The notes below the pieces were generated by a model. It saw nothing but the letters and a program-made list of their open reading frames with translations, did no database searches and had not been told where the DNA came from. This document shows positions 1 through 11,013 of a stretch of DNA of 64,000 bases, one piece after another; positions within the stretch are counted from its first letter, which is position 1; every line of letters begins with the position of its first letter. The stretch is from Scytalidium lignicola (taxonomy: Eukaryota > Ascomycota > Leotiomycetes). The position numbers and the translations under genes were made by a program. Location of the stretch: the NCBI GenBank assembly GCA_002812745.2, contig NCSJ02000242.1, forward strand, positions 1-64,000, in the 5' to 3' direction.

Positions 1-567
1 GCCTTACGAACACGCTCTTTAGTAGGCGTAGGCATATTGCTGTAGGAATGGAATATATTTTGAACAGTAAGAATATGCAGAGGGGTATTCAATTTGTGTG
101 GGTTTCCCATGGAAAAAAAATAGGCGACCACATTCGCTTCCACCGACTAGGAGCGAATGCGACTAAAGTCGGGCAATGCGCGTGCCTGAGGCCCGACGAT
201 TAGTACGGTACGTATCTGTACGTAATATACTAGTTGTACTAAATCATGGTTTTATATTGTTCAAAAGGGAGGTAGGATAGTTTCAAGAGGAACATGCAAT
301 GATTTCGGGGTTATGAGTTATTAAGATAACATCACCTCAACTTACTTTTAGGTCATGCATTGTATGTAATACAATACAGTTTACTTAGTAACTCTTTACG
401 GATAATAGATAGCTCTAAAAGTGGGTGTCGGGGAAATTCCGCGGGATACTAACACATGCCGAACTCCGTATGGACTTGAATCCCATCTTTGATGAAATCT
501 TGCTTCAAATTTAATATGAAAATTTTATATCATTTTTACAGGCATCTGATAATATTAATTCGTCACC
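1..567. other. AT-rich spacer at window start, no clear gene
   Basis: No convincing gene is visible. A short open frame on the minus strand begins with an ATG at about 110 and runs off the left edge, but it is too short to judge. A perfect 8-bp inverted repeat, CATTCGCT at 131-138 and AGCGAATG at 152-159, could form a small hairpin with a 13-base loop. The stretch just before 568 would hold the promoter of the downstream glutathione S-transferase gene; no clear TATA element stands out. Confidence 0.4.
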
Positions 568-1376
568 ATGTCGTTTGGAAAGCTGTATGGATTCGAGGTT
601 TGTCACTTCGGCCTGACTTCTTATCACGTCCAATAGAAGTTAGTTCCTCACGCAAATATACGTATAGGGTAATTCCCGCTCTACTGTCTTACGCGTTATT
701 GCTAAACAGAACAACCTCAACCTCGAGTTCATCGAAGTGCGACCTCCTGATGTTGATGCTGAATATCTCAAGTTGAACCTTCTTGGTCGAGTTCCTACAT
801 TTGTTGGTGATAATGGCTTTATTTTGACTGAGGTGATGGCTATTGCCATCTATTGTAAGTGCTATATTTGTAACGCATTAAATAATATGGATAGAAACTC
901 CAATCTCAGACGAATGATGTGGAATAGCTATACTGACCATGTCAGTTACCCGACAGTCTAAAGAGACAAGATTACTGGGAAATAACGAAGAGGAGTTTGC
1001 ATCTATAATCAGGTGGATGTCATTTTCCAATACTGAGGTCCTACCTAAGCTTGGTGGCTGGTTTAGGCCTTTCATTGGCAAAGATCCCTATAATAGGGAA
1101 CGTATTGATGAATCCAAAAAGAGCGCTTCAATAGCCCTCCTAGTCCTTGAGCAGCATCTCGACACCCGTCAATATCTCGTAGGCAGTGGATTGACTTTGG
1201 CCGACTTCTTCACAGCTTCTATGATATCGCGTGGTTTCATGTATGTGCTTGATAAAGCATGGAGAGCTAAGCATCCTAATATTACTCGCTGGTATGAGAC
1301 TGTTACGAGTCATCCGAGTTGGAAAGCAATTATGCCAACTACAGTTATGATTGGAGACTCTTTGGAATATGTGTAA
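568..1376 (+). CDS. Glutathione S-transferase, eEF1B-gamma type (3 exons)
   Basis: Spliced from exons 568-597, 668-854 and 946-1376, giving 215 residues. Both introns have GT...AG ends; the second opens with the consensus GTAAGT. The start is MSFGKLYGFEGN, the usual opening of fungal eEF1B-gamma and related GSTs. The thioredoxin-fold half ends near GRVPTFVGDNGFILTE, containing the cis-proline VP and the ESxAI-like glutathione-binding turn. The helical half contains RWMSFSNTEVLPKLGGWFRP and the folding motif region LTLADFFTAS. The protein ends after the GST C-terminal domain, so the conserved eEF1B-gamma C-terminal domain is absent. It is therefore a stand-alone GST-like protein, a common form in filamentous fungi, probably cytosolic. 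Family assignment is firm; substrate is unknown. It ends before a 1.7-kb spacer with no gene. Confidence 0.85.
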
Positions 1377-3145
1377 CAAGAATGAGACGTTCAATACTTT
1401 TACTTCATCTCTATATAGCGTGCTTAAAGACACCTTTACATTTATCTGCTGCTCCTTTTGTATATTAGGCTATTAGGCCGATTCGCTTAAAGTTAGGAAT
1501 AATGCCTATTCAACATTCTATAAGTAGCATTAATGAATGGCTTTTACACTTATAAAATATCGGTATGCTGCGAGTTTATAAGTAAGAGATTCCTTGCGTT
1601 AATGCTAAAATTTTTATTTGATATTAACTGAGGAAATGTCTAGATTAATTAACAATGCAAATGAAATGGCTACCAACACTGCACTTCTATCTAATCTGGC
1701 GGAGCCATATATTGTAGGTGATTATGGAGAGCTATATCTAGGGAATAATCTATCTAATGTGGTGTGATTGGCTGGCTGGAGCCTACAGATCACATGAAAC
1801 CATGTGACAGCTCCAACATTATCATTACCAACTAGGTAGTCTGGTGGCTCCCCTGTGAATTTTCCTGACAGATGAGGTTCAAGCACACCGTATAATATAT
1901 TTCTTTTAAATGAAACTTTTACAAATGGTCTCTTTACTGTGTCTAGCGATTACATCTAGACGGCTTATATATTAGTCTAAACACCCAAAACACGCTCTGA
2001 TTCGGTCAGATCTTACAAAGCACTTTTTACTCATGTACCTTTAATGCATTCCGGCTTCATGTGGCTCTCATGGCCTATTTCTGCCTAAAAGATTCTGTCA
2101 GTTTGACTACAGAATTCAATTCATTGATCCATTCCCGCAGATCAAGCACTCAAATTAGATGTCGTGGCATTGATAGCTAGATGATAAATTTATTGTAAAA
2201 AGCATCCACCAGCGCACTTGAAACCGCATTAACATTTCACTTGTTTCCATTTCAAGACATGAGAGAGGAGAGAAAAGCAAGAATTATCTGTTGAAGAAAT
2301 TAGTCTTTATTTACAATAATAATCTATATGAAGGACAACATGACAAACTGACCTATTCTCGATAGCCCCTTTTATATTCATCAACCATGATTTTAAGCTC
2401 ATTATTGTTTATTGCTGGGCCAAATTTGACGCTGAAAGGCCTATCATATGGTTCCGTACTCGCTGAATAGAAGCTCTCAAAAGTATAAGACCTTTCCTAT
2501 CCCAGATTCAATCTCTGAGTAATAAACATGGCCATCGTGCCTTCCAGCTTCCTGAATTCAACCTAGAACCCCACGTAGCAGTCTTCGCAATACTTGATAT
2601 CTCCAAATTGCTGTATTTCTGATCTTTTCCTGATAGCATAGCCATCAGTCCGGAAAGAAACAATCATGCTGGCGCAAAGTACACAGGACCACCTGGTAGT
2701 CCTTGCCACGGGAGTTGGTATTATGACACTTTGTCTTTGCATACAAGTGCACGTGACCAGGTTCACATCACGTGTTATGTTACCTGATATCATGCTTCGA
2801 TGATTCTTTCGAATTCTTTCCTTTCCTTAAAGCCTTCATTATTAAGGAGTATTTTATGATACCGATAATTTGAGTTTAGCTCAACCTTCCAAGTTTTTCA
2901 GCTCGACCTATGGATTCGGAAGATGCAACGTGTGTGCGAGTCATGGGACTTGCAAGGTTGCAGTGCGGAAGTAAAGGTAATTTTACTGGTGCCGCGGGAG
3001 AGTTCCACGCGGTCCCATGGGTGCTGTGGAAGGACTGGACGGCCCGTACTTTAGCGCCCTTAGAGCTAGGAAATTTGTCGAATCTACTAGGAATGCTTCG
3101 TAGTTATTTGACTTGAGAAATATTGAAAATTGCGATCAGTATCTA
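1377..3145. other. Intergenic stretch, nothing convincing
   Basis: No gene with conserved features is visible. A minus-strand open frame at 2563-2793 encodes 76 residues with several cysteines but matches no family I recognise, and its ends are not supported by splice or start context. A plus-strand frame at 2910-3116 is likewise unsupported. The stretch is moderately AT-rich and lacks the dense stop pattern of the RIP-mutated repeats further right. Confidence 0.4.
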
Positions 3146-3572
3146 TCAATCAAATCCAGAGATCCAAATTCCCGCACAGGATTGTCCACCATATTTGATA
3201 ACATCCACAAGTCCTATCACCCTGCTGATCGCTAACGCCCCACATGATTCTGCAACACTGAGGAACCCGAAAGCTGTTGTTCGATCGCTGCCACCAACGT
3301 CAGGAAGCTATGCAATTTGAACCCTACAGAAGACTATTAGATTCTGAATCCGAAAGGAACATTGTTATACCTACATCGCTCTTTTTCTTTGCCTTTGATC
3401 GAGAAGAAGAATGACGATTTCGGGCTGATTCACCAGTCCTCTTAGCTGTCGTGTCCAACTGGCTCGGAGCCTTGAAAGATTTATCGTCCTCGAGGTCTGG
3501 CATGAAGTCCGGCTGGTTTTGCGACTCAATCTTATTATCTTTACTCTTCTTAGTAGCTGCCGAGCCCGACAT
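3146..3572 (-). CDS. Small candidate gene, basic N-terminus, unknown function (2 exons)
   Basis: Exon 1 (3572-3371) opens with MSGSAATKKSKDNK and is rich in Lys, Arg, Ser and Asp, ending in SRSKAKKKSDV, which looks like a nuclear-localisation type basic patch. A GTATAA donor follows at 3370. A CAG acceptor before 3273 restores an open frame through a hydrophobic stretch (AFGFLSVAESCGALAIS) to a stop at 3146-3148, for 109 residues in total. The exon join is my inference: it keeps phase and both sites are GT/AG, but the intron (3274-3370) has not been tested. No family is recognised. It could equally be a chance open frame or the 5' end of a decayed gene. Confidence 0.33.
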
Positions 3573-5739
3573 CCTTACTACTCAATAGAAGTATGATTGC
3601 ATGTTTTGTCTTTGCTTCACCCGCCGAGACTGTCTTCTTCTCCAACATATATAACACCATCCAACACGCATGTAATCTCTTCTGCTTCTGCAGCGGTGTG
3701 AAGAGGCCTGCATTGATGCAATTTCATCAATGGAACCCGCTCTGCACTGCCAATCACATTGAAACTTCAAATCCACAATCTGCAGAGTGATCCCGACAAA
3801 GTCGAGCGCCTGACGCGGGGTAGGGGGTGGCCTCTTTAGTGGGAATGAGGTATAGCAGCCTCACGGAATACCTCTCACGGTCCACGGCCATGCCGCTTTG
3901 CTTCCGTCCGGAATATGATTCAAGCATGAGGAGCTAGTGCGGGAAGCAGTGCCACGGCGTGAATTGGCTCTGCCTATTAGAACAGGTGAATATCTTCAAC
4001 TTCAACAGCACATCTCAATGACAAATGTTCTTAATGCAGGTGTTTATGCCCCTTGTTAACAGCCCTTGTTTGCCCAGCTCAGCGAGCTCTCAATTGTATC
4101 GACGATTTGAACCTGGCATTTGACCAGAGAGGGATAATACCGTCGGAGGAGTTGAAATGGAACGAGGGATGAGAGTGGTAGATTGTTAAAAGCCTAGGGC
4201 ACGTAATTGCTTTCGTTTTTGATTCAGAAAAGGGGCTTCGTCGTTCGAGCGGCCTCGCCAGACACACGCCGAACCCTTGACAGTGATCGGTATTGCTCTT
4301 GAATTTGTCACCTTTAAGATAAAGGATTACTCAAATTTCTCTTCTGTGAAAGAGAGATCATCCTTCCTGATATCTTGTGGATTTTAGTTGGTTTGTTGTG
4401 AAGGGGTTGCGGGGCAGAACATGAGTTGTCGGCGCAGCGGATGATCGTTCTATGAAGCCAAGAGCCCATCTGTCAGCGTTTGTTGCAGAGTCGCGTTGCT
4501 CTACGATAATTAACTGAAGATACCAATGTCTTGATGTAGGTAACCTTTCATCGTTGTCTTGGACGCGCTTCGCCGCTCTTTGCGATGGCCGCGACTCTCC
4601 GGCCATTGTATGGAAGAAGCAAGAAAAACACCCCTTCTGGGAAAGAGGATCTGATAAGCTGACGAGATAACTGATAATTAAAAACAAGATAGTGTTAGGT
4701 GATATGAACTCTGGTGGCAACATCAAGGACACGGTGTGCGGAGGATGGTGGCAGGAGCGTTAAAAACATGGATAAAGTAAGAGTCCACGGCACTTATAGG
4801 AGATCAATACCACTAACAACCAGACTACAGTACATAAGGGGAGAGCTAGAGCCTGCAAGAGCCGTGCGCCTGGGGCAAACCACTGAGGGCATCATCTTTT
4901 TTTCTGGAAGCAACGTTGATGCTATGATTGACATTGCAGCTCTAGTAAGTTCCTTGTGTGCATTCTAAAATGGCTGATGAGTATCCGTATCTGCGCGGGT
5001 TAGTTCGACCGGGGCNTGCCAGTCTCAGATCTGTGTAACTGCAGGCTGCAAAGGCAGAACGTATGTGCCTTCTAAGCGCAGCAACGGCATGACTAAGAAG
5101 CCATTGAATCAAGTGTATGAAATACTAAGTACATCCAAGACAGATAGTGATTAGCTACTATGGCATATGACGACACTCTGATATTCAAATACTTGCGCTG
5201 GCTCCCCATTGTTAGACTTGGTAAGAATGTTTCTACATAACTACGCTTCTGTCTAGCCGTGAAGCTTTTCGTATCATCCTCCTTCTCTATCCTTAGCTAG
5301 TCTGTGCACCATTCCCACTGATTGGCTCTCATCATCAACCGGTGATCAAACTAAAGCGATAGTGCGAGATTCCATCGACNTTTTTTGTAAAAGGTCAGTT
5401 CACAGTCGGCTCCTGACGCGTCTTAACAGGGAGAAAGAGGAATAGTTGATCTTCTAAAGCTTGGGCTGCTTTCTTACGATTGGATCTGCAACAAAGTCTA
5501 TATCAAGCGTTTGCCTATACGGGCCATCCTGGTGAAAGATGCATACATTACGGGGTCTTCGCTGGGCGGCTTTGGATCCAGTCTAAAAAAATAGCGTGAA
5601 ACTATTATCACTGCCTCCGCGATGATGTTGGTTACCCCCCTTTTTCGAGATGATCCTCCTCATCCGCCATCCGAATATCCTCAGTCAAAGTCTCTGCAAC
5701 TTACGCATGGGATGCAACATCTGCCGGCCTGCATTATAG
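3573..5739. other. Intergenic stretch with possible decayed coding traces
   Basis: Several short open frames lie on both strands (4358-4606 minus, 4714-4968 plus, 5441-5592 plus) and none is recognisable. The plus-strand stretch 4780-4970 and the piece around 5450-5590, which ends in a hydrophobic VKDAYITGSSLGGFG-like tail, have the amino-acid texture of real protein but cannot be joined. They may be remains of one dead gene just upstream of the beta-lactamase-like gene. Single ambiguous bases occur at about 5017 and 5380, the second directly before a T run. Confidence 0.35.
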
Positions 5740-7422
5740 ATGTCTGGAGAATGGAATCCGCTTCTAGAGAGCCTTGTAGAAGGCGCACTGGAAGTCCAGG
5801 GAATCTCCAAAACAGACCTTTGCGCCTACCTTGTCAGCGTGCAGGGCCAGAGACTGTTCTGCACTTCCAAGTTGAGAGATAACGGAAGAGCAGAGCGCAT
5901 CGCAAACGAAGATGATGGACGTATCTTTCCTGCATGGTCTCTTTTCAAGGTCTTTATTGCAGTAGCGGTTTCCTTGATGATTGAAAAGCTATCTCTCCTC
6001 CCCCCCGATGCTTGGGATCGAACATTCACAGAAGTATTCAACCACTTCAGCGAAAGCGTCATCATTATTCGCCCTCTAGACGGTGATCCGACTGTGAAAG
6101 ATCTCGTATTTCATTTTAAAGGACCCTGCAACATAAATCACCTCTTCCTTTCCCCTGAAGGAAGCCCGATTTTATCTGCGACTGCCTTCCTCGAGACGAT
6201 ACCTCAATTCACCGAAGACGCTCACCAGAAACACGATACAGGTCAGCTAGAATATTCCAACGGAAACTACATCTTGTTGGCTCTCTTTATTGAATTCGTT
6301 TCGAAGCAACCGCTTGCTGCATTCTTAAAGAAGCATATATTCGACCCCCTTGGCATGGACCGGACATACATGAGCACGGAGGAATTGAACTCGGTCCCGG
6401 CAGACCAACGAGTACAGCCAAACATAGTATCTAGCAATAGTCGTGGCGGGCCTATTCCCCTCCCCGACCAGATGCCTCACCTCGCCGATACGGTGGAGCT
6501 CGCTGTCATGGGTGCATACACCTGTCTTGCTGACCTGGGTAAATTCTTCGACAAGGTGATACAAGGACTACACGATGAACCTGACAATACTCTATTTGAT
6601 AGAAATTTTACTAAATCTCTTTTCCAAGGCAAAACCAAAATTGACAAGACAAAGGATTCTGGCTACTCTAGGTTTGGGATATTCACACCACTTGACGAGG
6701 ACTTTGCGGGAAGCCATTCTCTTAATCGCCTGTTATCAAGCGATGGTGAATTCTCGAAGTATACTCTAGGCAAAACGGTAGACAACAAACGTATTTTTGC
6801 ATATTACATGGCCGGTTGCGGCACGGGTTGGCTTCACACTGTCTATTTTATCCCGACAAAGCGCACTTTTATCATCGTCCTCACAAATACTTCGGGCCCC
6901 TGTGATGCATCTGATATTGTCTCCCGTCTTTACCTCCAGAAGATCTTTAACCTTCGACCCGCTAGGACCGATAACAGAAGTATCAAGTTTCAGCCAGACA
7001 CCGTTGAAGAGCGTACCAAACACCATATTAAGCTCGCCCATGTGGCATATCAGGAGAACTTTCATGTGTATTGGAACCTTGAGCAGAAGAATGCAATACA
7101 AGATACACGAAGTTCCGACTGTACCGATGCCATTGGTATTTTCGAAAACAAAAGGTCTAGACAATCATTGGAGGTGAAGGATCTTGATGGCGTGCTTGGG
7201 GTTATATTGAGAGGCGAGGGCAAGATATCGAAGCCAATGAGATTTGTTCGCAAAAGCAAGACTTTTCGAATATGTTCATATCCGCTTGGTACTTCTTTTT
7301 TGGCTATCGACTGCTTTGGTGACTGGGAGACCTTGGAGTTCAGCTTCGAAGAAAGGAACGGCAAAATTTTCAAGTTTACCAGGGATGGAGTTAATATGGA
7401 AGATGAATTTATTCGGAAGTAA
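5740..7422 (+). CDS. Serine beta-lactamase-like (class C/penicillin-binding fold) protein
   Basis: A single open frame of 560 residues. The class C beta-lactamase/DD-peptidase hallmarks are readable: the catalytic SxxK as SLFK at residues 67-70, the YxN motif as YSN at 172-174 in the context YSNGNYILLALFIE, and a GWLHTVYF strand around His366 in the place of the KTG/HxG motif. The core domain is about residues 20-420, followed by a C-terminal beta-rich tail of about 140 residues typical of eukaryotic members. There is no signal peptide, so it is probably cytosolic. Fungal relatives act as esterases, transacylases (LovD-like) or hydrolases, and true drug resistance is not implied. The next gene downstream is the DUF6594 gene on the opposite strand. 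It lies about 4.6 kb before the murB gene; a functional link is only a speculation. Confidence 0.8.
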   Translation: MSGEWNPLLESLVEGALEVQGISKTDLCAYLVSVQGQRLFCTSKLRDNGRAERIANEDDGRIFPAWSLFKVFIAVAVSLMIEKLSLLPPDAWDRTFTEVFNHFSESVIIIRPLDGDPTVKDLVFHFKGPCNINHLFLSPEGSPILSATAFLETIPQFTEDAHQKHDTGQLEYSNGNYILLALFIEFVSKQPLAAFLKKHIFDPLGMDRTYMSTEELNSVPADQRVQPNIVSSNSRGGPIPLPDQMPHLADTVELAVMGAYTCLADLGKFFDKVIQGLHDEPDNTLFDRNFTKSLFQGKTKIDKTKDSGYSRFGIFTPLDEDFAGSHSLNRLLSSDGEFSKYTLGKTVDNKRIFAYYMAGCGTGWLHTVYFIPTKRTFIIVLTNTSGPCDASDIVSRLYLQKIFNLRPARTDNRSIKFQPDTVEERTKHHIKLAHVAYQENFHVYWNLEQKNAIQDTRSSDCTDAIGIFENKRSRQSLEVKDLDGVLGVILRGEGKISKPMRFVRKSKTFRICSYPLGTSFLAIDCFGDWETLEFSFEERNGKIFKFTRDGVNMEDEFIRK

Positions 7423-7821
7423 TGATATGGTGGGTCTTTAGTTTTATATTTATATTTTGCGAATTAGAGGTGGGTGGTAGCTCTGAGTTGACTGTGATAC
7501 CCTCTCCTTCTCACACGCCCTTGGTTCATTCAAGTTTCTTATATATTTATAATGTCTACCTGCCTAAGAATGTCGTAGAACGGCACACTCTGTTTACCCG
7601 TCGTTGATGTATATTCAGCATTCTCTGTCACCATTTTCTTATTTATTTCGCACTGGTTGATGCAAGTGCAAAAATTATCTATCACGAGCCTGAGATGAGC
7701 TTTTGAATAAGTTATGTTGATTAAGACACATTACAAGACAACGTTGCATCTTCGCGGATACTTTATTATTATACAATGAACAATGTATCATATATCTTGT
7801 TACGGGTATCTGCCTCGGTTG
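7423..7821. terminator. Shared 3' spacer between convergent genes
   Basis: A 400-base AT-rich spacer lies between the stop of the beta-lactamase-like gene (+) and the stop of the DUF6594 gene (-). It presumably holds both polyadenylation regions. No hairpin terminator or further gene is seen. Confidence 0.35.
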
Positions 7822-8965
7822 TCAAGAACCAACGTTGCCAGAGAGGAAGACCACCAGGATTGCCGCATATCTATCGTAAACCTTAGCACGAAGAATTCTA
7901 TTTAAAGGTGACTTATGGGCGATTGGGGGTTTGCAGTGACTTACCCTGCGACTAAAGCCAGACTGCTTTTATTTGGAGTATTTAAAGAACCCACGCATAG
8001 TACAGACGCTGTAAATAGAGTGATTGCTAGAACTACGAGTTTCCATGTCTTACTTTCCAAATATGAAAGCAAAACCACAGGAAGCATCAAGAAAGTACAG
8101 AAGCTCAAGTGGAGGAAGACAGCCTCAGCACGGCGAACCTTATCCTCAGAGTAAATCGTCGTCATTGCAGCTGCTGACGGCAGTAGTTTTGGGGGCAGTC
8201 TACTTTCAGGTATTTCCTCGGCCTTAAACGTCAGTTATGGACCAAAGCCTTTCAAATTCGTATCTGATTAGGTATGAATGTGATTCAAGTGGAAGCACTT
8301 ACAAACATGTTCTGTAGGTGACTGTGACTGTCTACGAATCTGTGTCCCCACGTTTTATCGTTGGTAGCTATTGAGGCTAAATCTCTGAGATTGGGACTTC
8401 CTTGGCCAGATATGTTGAGCCATCTTAGAAGAGGTCGGATGTTCTGCTTCATTTTTTGTGTAGATGCCCATTCTCTCATCTGTCTAATTGTTCTCGACTC
8501 AGGCTTTCTATATAAGTTGAATTGAGCCTGAGCAGCTAACGCGGCATCTAGAGATGACTTATGTTAATGATTTACGCAGTAACCAAGGAAGTTTAAGTGA
8601 GGAAAAGAAAAAGAAGGCTGGGATAGTGACTGACCGTATTTAGACAATGCGCGTTGGATTTCTGGCAGCAGATTATCTGGATCTTCTGTCTCATCTTTCA
8701 ATATGTGATTATAGAGTTTCTGTTCTAAGATTACCAAGTCTTGCTGTAGGTAGAGAAGATTAAGTAGATGAAGCCTCCCAAATCGACGAAACACCCAGTA
8801 GTCCGCGTCAAGTTCTAAGTTCCTTGCGATACCCTCGAGAGTGCGGACGGAATGGGTCTCCAGAGAATTGCTCGGTGACTGATTATTGAGGTTCTCCAGA
8901 GTTCCCTCCTCCATCGCGGCCTCAACAGAGATGTTAGGAGAGGACTTTGGTGTGAACTGAGCCAT
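7822..8965 (-). CDS. DUF6594 fungal membrane protein gene, possibly frameshifted
   Basis: Exon 1 (8965-8635) has the family core: DADYWVFRRFGRLHLLNLLYLQ followed by an acidic helix and LSKYG, with a GTCAGT donor at 8634. Joining to a CAG acceptor near 8483 gives KYDE, the conserved KYDEAL-like position, but the frame must then slip near an A6 run to reach RPLLRWLNISGQ. A later exon (about 8180-7941) carries the C-terminal pair of hydrophobic helices (LHLSFCTFLMLPVVLLSYL and WKLVVLAITLFTASVLCVG). A last short exon to the stop at 7822-7824 encodes YDRYAAILVVFLSGN, the usual family ending. Two joins do not keep phase cleanly. This is either homopolymer sequencing error or a young pseudogene. Function of DUF6594 proteins is unknown. 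Confidence 0.6.
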
Positions 8966-9619
8966 TCTTTCAGCATATAATATTTAGGTACAAAGATATA
9001 TTGATTTGTTGCAATGAGATTAAGCTTGATGAATTAATTATTAAGGATGGACCGTTGGCAGTATGCACTTCTATGAAAACAATTCTCTCAGAAGTTTCAG
9101 AATGTGATTATAGTCTTCATATTCAAAATATACATCTCATGTACAATAAATACCTCTTGGTAAATTGTTCGAAGCCAACATAAGCGCCAGCTTTTATTCT
9201 TGTTTCATGAGGAGAGGTGGCTGCTGCCAAACAGTTCCGGTAGCCGCCCAGAGGTTTCTGGCGCCAATCAGAACTAGGGGAGTAGATAATTTTGGGAATT
9301 GGCCTTAGTAATCAAGTTAACATTCCATTTCTTATGCTAATTCACAATTTTCATATACATTGCATAATTAATTTTTGCTTTTCTGCCGGCCATATCCGGA
9401 CATTTTGCAAGGCAGTTTTAATTTTTGCTCTTTCAATTTGTGTGAAGCGAAGATCTGAACTGGTGTAAACAGCTTGAAGTTTTATTAAAGCAGCGTAATT
9501 TATTAGCTCATCGGCTTACAAGGGATGGCCCAGTCATTTCTTGCATTCTTACCTACGTGAGTAACAGTAAATTAATACTTACCTTTTACGCTCAAATGTC
9601 TTTTAACAAGAATATTGTA
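8966..9619. other. AT-rich spacer, nothing seen
   Basis: Upstream region of the DUF6594 gene. A 60-residue plus-strand frame at 9001-9183 has no recognisable features. The right end contains the ATATTGTA target duplication (9612-9619) of the adjoining MITE. Confidence 0.4.
9612..9619. repeat. MITE target-site duplication, left copy
   Basis: ATATTGTA, identical to 10281-10288 on the other side of the inverted-repeat element. Confidence 0.85.
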
Positions 9620-10280
9620 GGCCTTCCTTAAATCGCCGCCAGAGTTACCTAAATCGCCGCCAACTTACCGGTGTCGGACATAACCTCAGGCATAACACAA
9701 CCTTAGCCTCACATACAAATTAGTATAGCAATAAGAGATCGTGCAATGTAATCAATTATACTCTTATTATCTGACAACTTTTCAAAGTTATAATAATATT
9801 TTAATATAATCTTAGGTCTTTTGTATTATTTCTTTAGTTTCTGAAGTAAATAACACAAGTAGATTAGTGTATAACTCTTCTAGAAGAGTAAGGCTTTTAG
9901 TGAAAGTAATGCTTAAAAGGCCTTATAATTATAGGGTATTACAAGGCATTCATAGCCTGAAGGTCATTGTAATTATAAGGCATTACAGAGTATTAATAAC
10001 TTAAAAGTCATTGTAATTTCAGGGCATTTCTAATGTTTAACCTAAATCGTTAGTGTTTGTTTAATGCCTTAGTATTATTCTTATCATATTTTACTGTGTT
10101 CTTTATACTATAAGATTGATATAACAGAATATGTTATTGCGTTTTAGCATTTAATTACAGGACATGGCAGGATAGTCAGATTACTAACAAATTACTATAG
10201 GGAGTGGTGGTCTGAGCGTGTTCCGACACCGGTAGGTTGGCGGTGATTTAGGTAACTCTGGCGGCGATTTAAGGAAGGCC
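9620..10280. mobile_element. 661-bp MITE with about 59-bp terminal inverted repeats
   Basis: The left end starts GGCCTTCCTTAAATCGCCGC and the right end is its reverse complement. The inverted repeats span 9620-9678 and 10222-10280 with two mismatches, both of the C/T transition kind. Each terminal repeat itself holds a doubled TAAATCGCCGCC-like motif. An identical 8-bp direct repeat ATATTGTA flanks the element (9612-9619 and 10281-10288), so this is a real insertion. The interior is AT-rich, non-coding, and holds several copies of a TTATAATTATAGGGTATTACA-like phrase. An 8-bp target duplication is typical of hAT-superfamily transposons, but the terminal sequence alone does not prove the family. 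It needs transposase supplied from elsewhere. Confidence 0.85.
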
Positions 10281-10288
10281 ATATTGTA
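10281..10288. repeat. MITE target-site duplication, right copy
   Basis: ATATTGTA, identical to 9612-9619, directly abutting the right terminal inverted repeat. Confidence 0.85.
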
Positions 10289-10497
10289 ACGATCCTACTG
10301 GGTTCTATCGTTATATAGACTGGTATACCACAGGTATACAAGGTAGAGGGCAGGCACAGTACTAATCAATCGTAGAAGTGTTACTATGATAATCTTATGG
10401 ATAAGAATATTAATTGAGTTGAGCACGATGCTCCTATCTACTTGCTAACTATCAATGCTTATATAGTTAATGAAATATCGTTGGACCCTGCTTGATC

Positions 10498-11013
10498 TAA
10501 AGGAATTAAGACTATCTTTGTTATAGACAACATTAAAGATCGACTCAAAGAAGCAGAGCAAATAGGCGCAACTCTGTTGATGTTTAACCGGAATAACATT
10601 GGTGAGCGAGTTATGGCAGTAACGTCTGAAAGAGGAGCTAATATAGTGATTGAAGTAGTAAGAAATAAAGCAGCATTCTCTTCTGCCTTCTAATTATTAA
10701 GACCTTGTAAAGTCTTATCTTCTATCGGGTTTCATCAAAGCGAGTTGCCATTCACAGCTCTAGAGTGTTACCAGAAGAATTTGACGTTAGTTATTTCCTT
10801 GATCATAAAGAATTTAACTTATTCTGACCTTATAATGTTAACTTCGTCCGTGTTCCCGTGCAGACTGTCTTTGAGGATACATTAGAGTGCCTGAGAGCAA
10901 ATGAGCAAAACTTGAAGAGTTATGTCACTTATGAGCTGAATCTGGAGGATGTAGCATGAGGTTATAGCATCTTTGAACAGCATCAGGCAAGAAAAATCAT
11001 CCTACGAATTTAG
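10498..11013 (+). pseudogene. Decayed zinc-type alcohol dehydrogenase, C-terminal half
   Basis: The plus strand reads KGIKTIFVIDNIKDRLKEAE then EQIGATLLMFNRN, the NAD-binding Rossmann half of a medium-chain zinc-dependent alcohol/formaldehyde dehydrogenase. It continues through a RGANIVIEVV stretch, LLRP-KVLSSIGFH, a TALECYQKNLTL stretch and a C-terminal VFEDTLECLRANE piece. It carries in-frame stops (for example before LLRP and in the VA-stop-GYSIFEQ stretch) and a disordered middle. The catalytic zinc-binding N-terminal half is missing or unrecognisable to the left, next to the MITE. It is a dead fragment lying about 1 kb upstream of murB; nothing shows that the two were ever linked. Confidence 0.7.

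Noticed and set aside
1..110. Minus-strand partial gene running off the left edge
   Set aside because: Only about 36 codons with no recognisable motif; cannot be told from chance.
2563..2793. 76-residue cysteine-containing frame
   Set aside because: No family match by eye, no supporting start context or neighbouring exon.
4358..4606. Minus-strand frame starting MAGESRPSQRAAK
   Set aside because: Looks superficially like a nuclear protein but has no domain, and no splice sites extend it.
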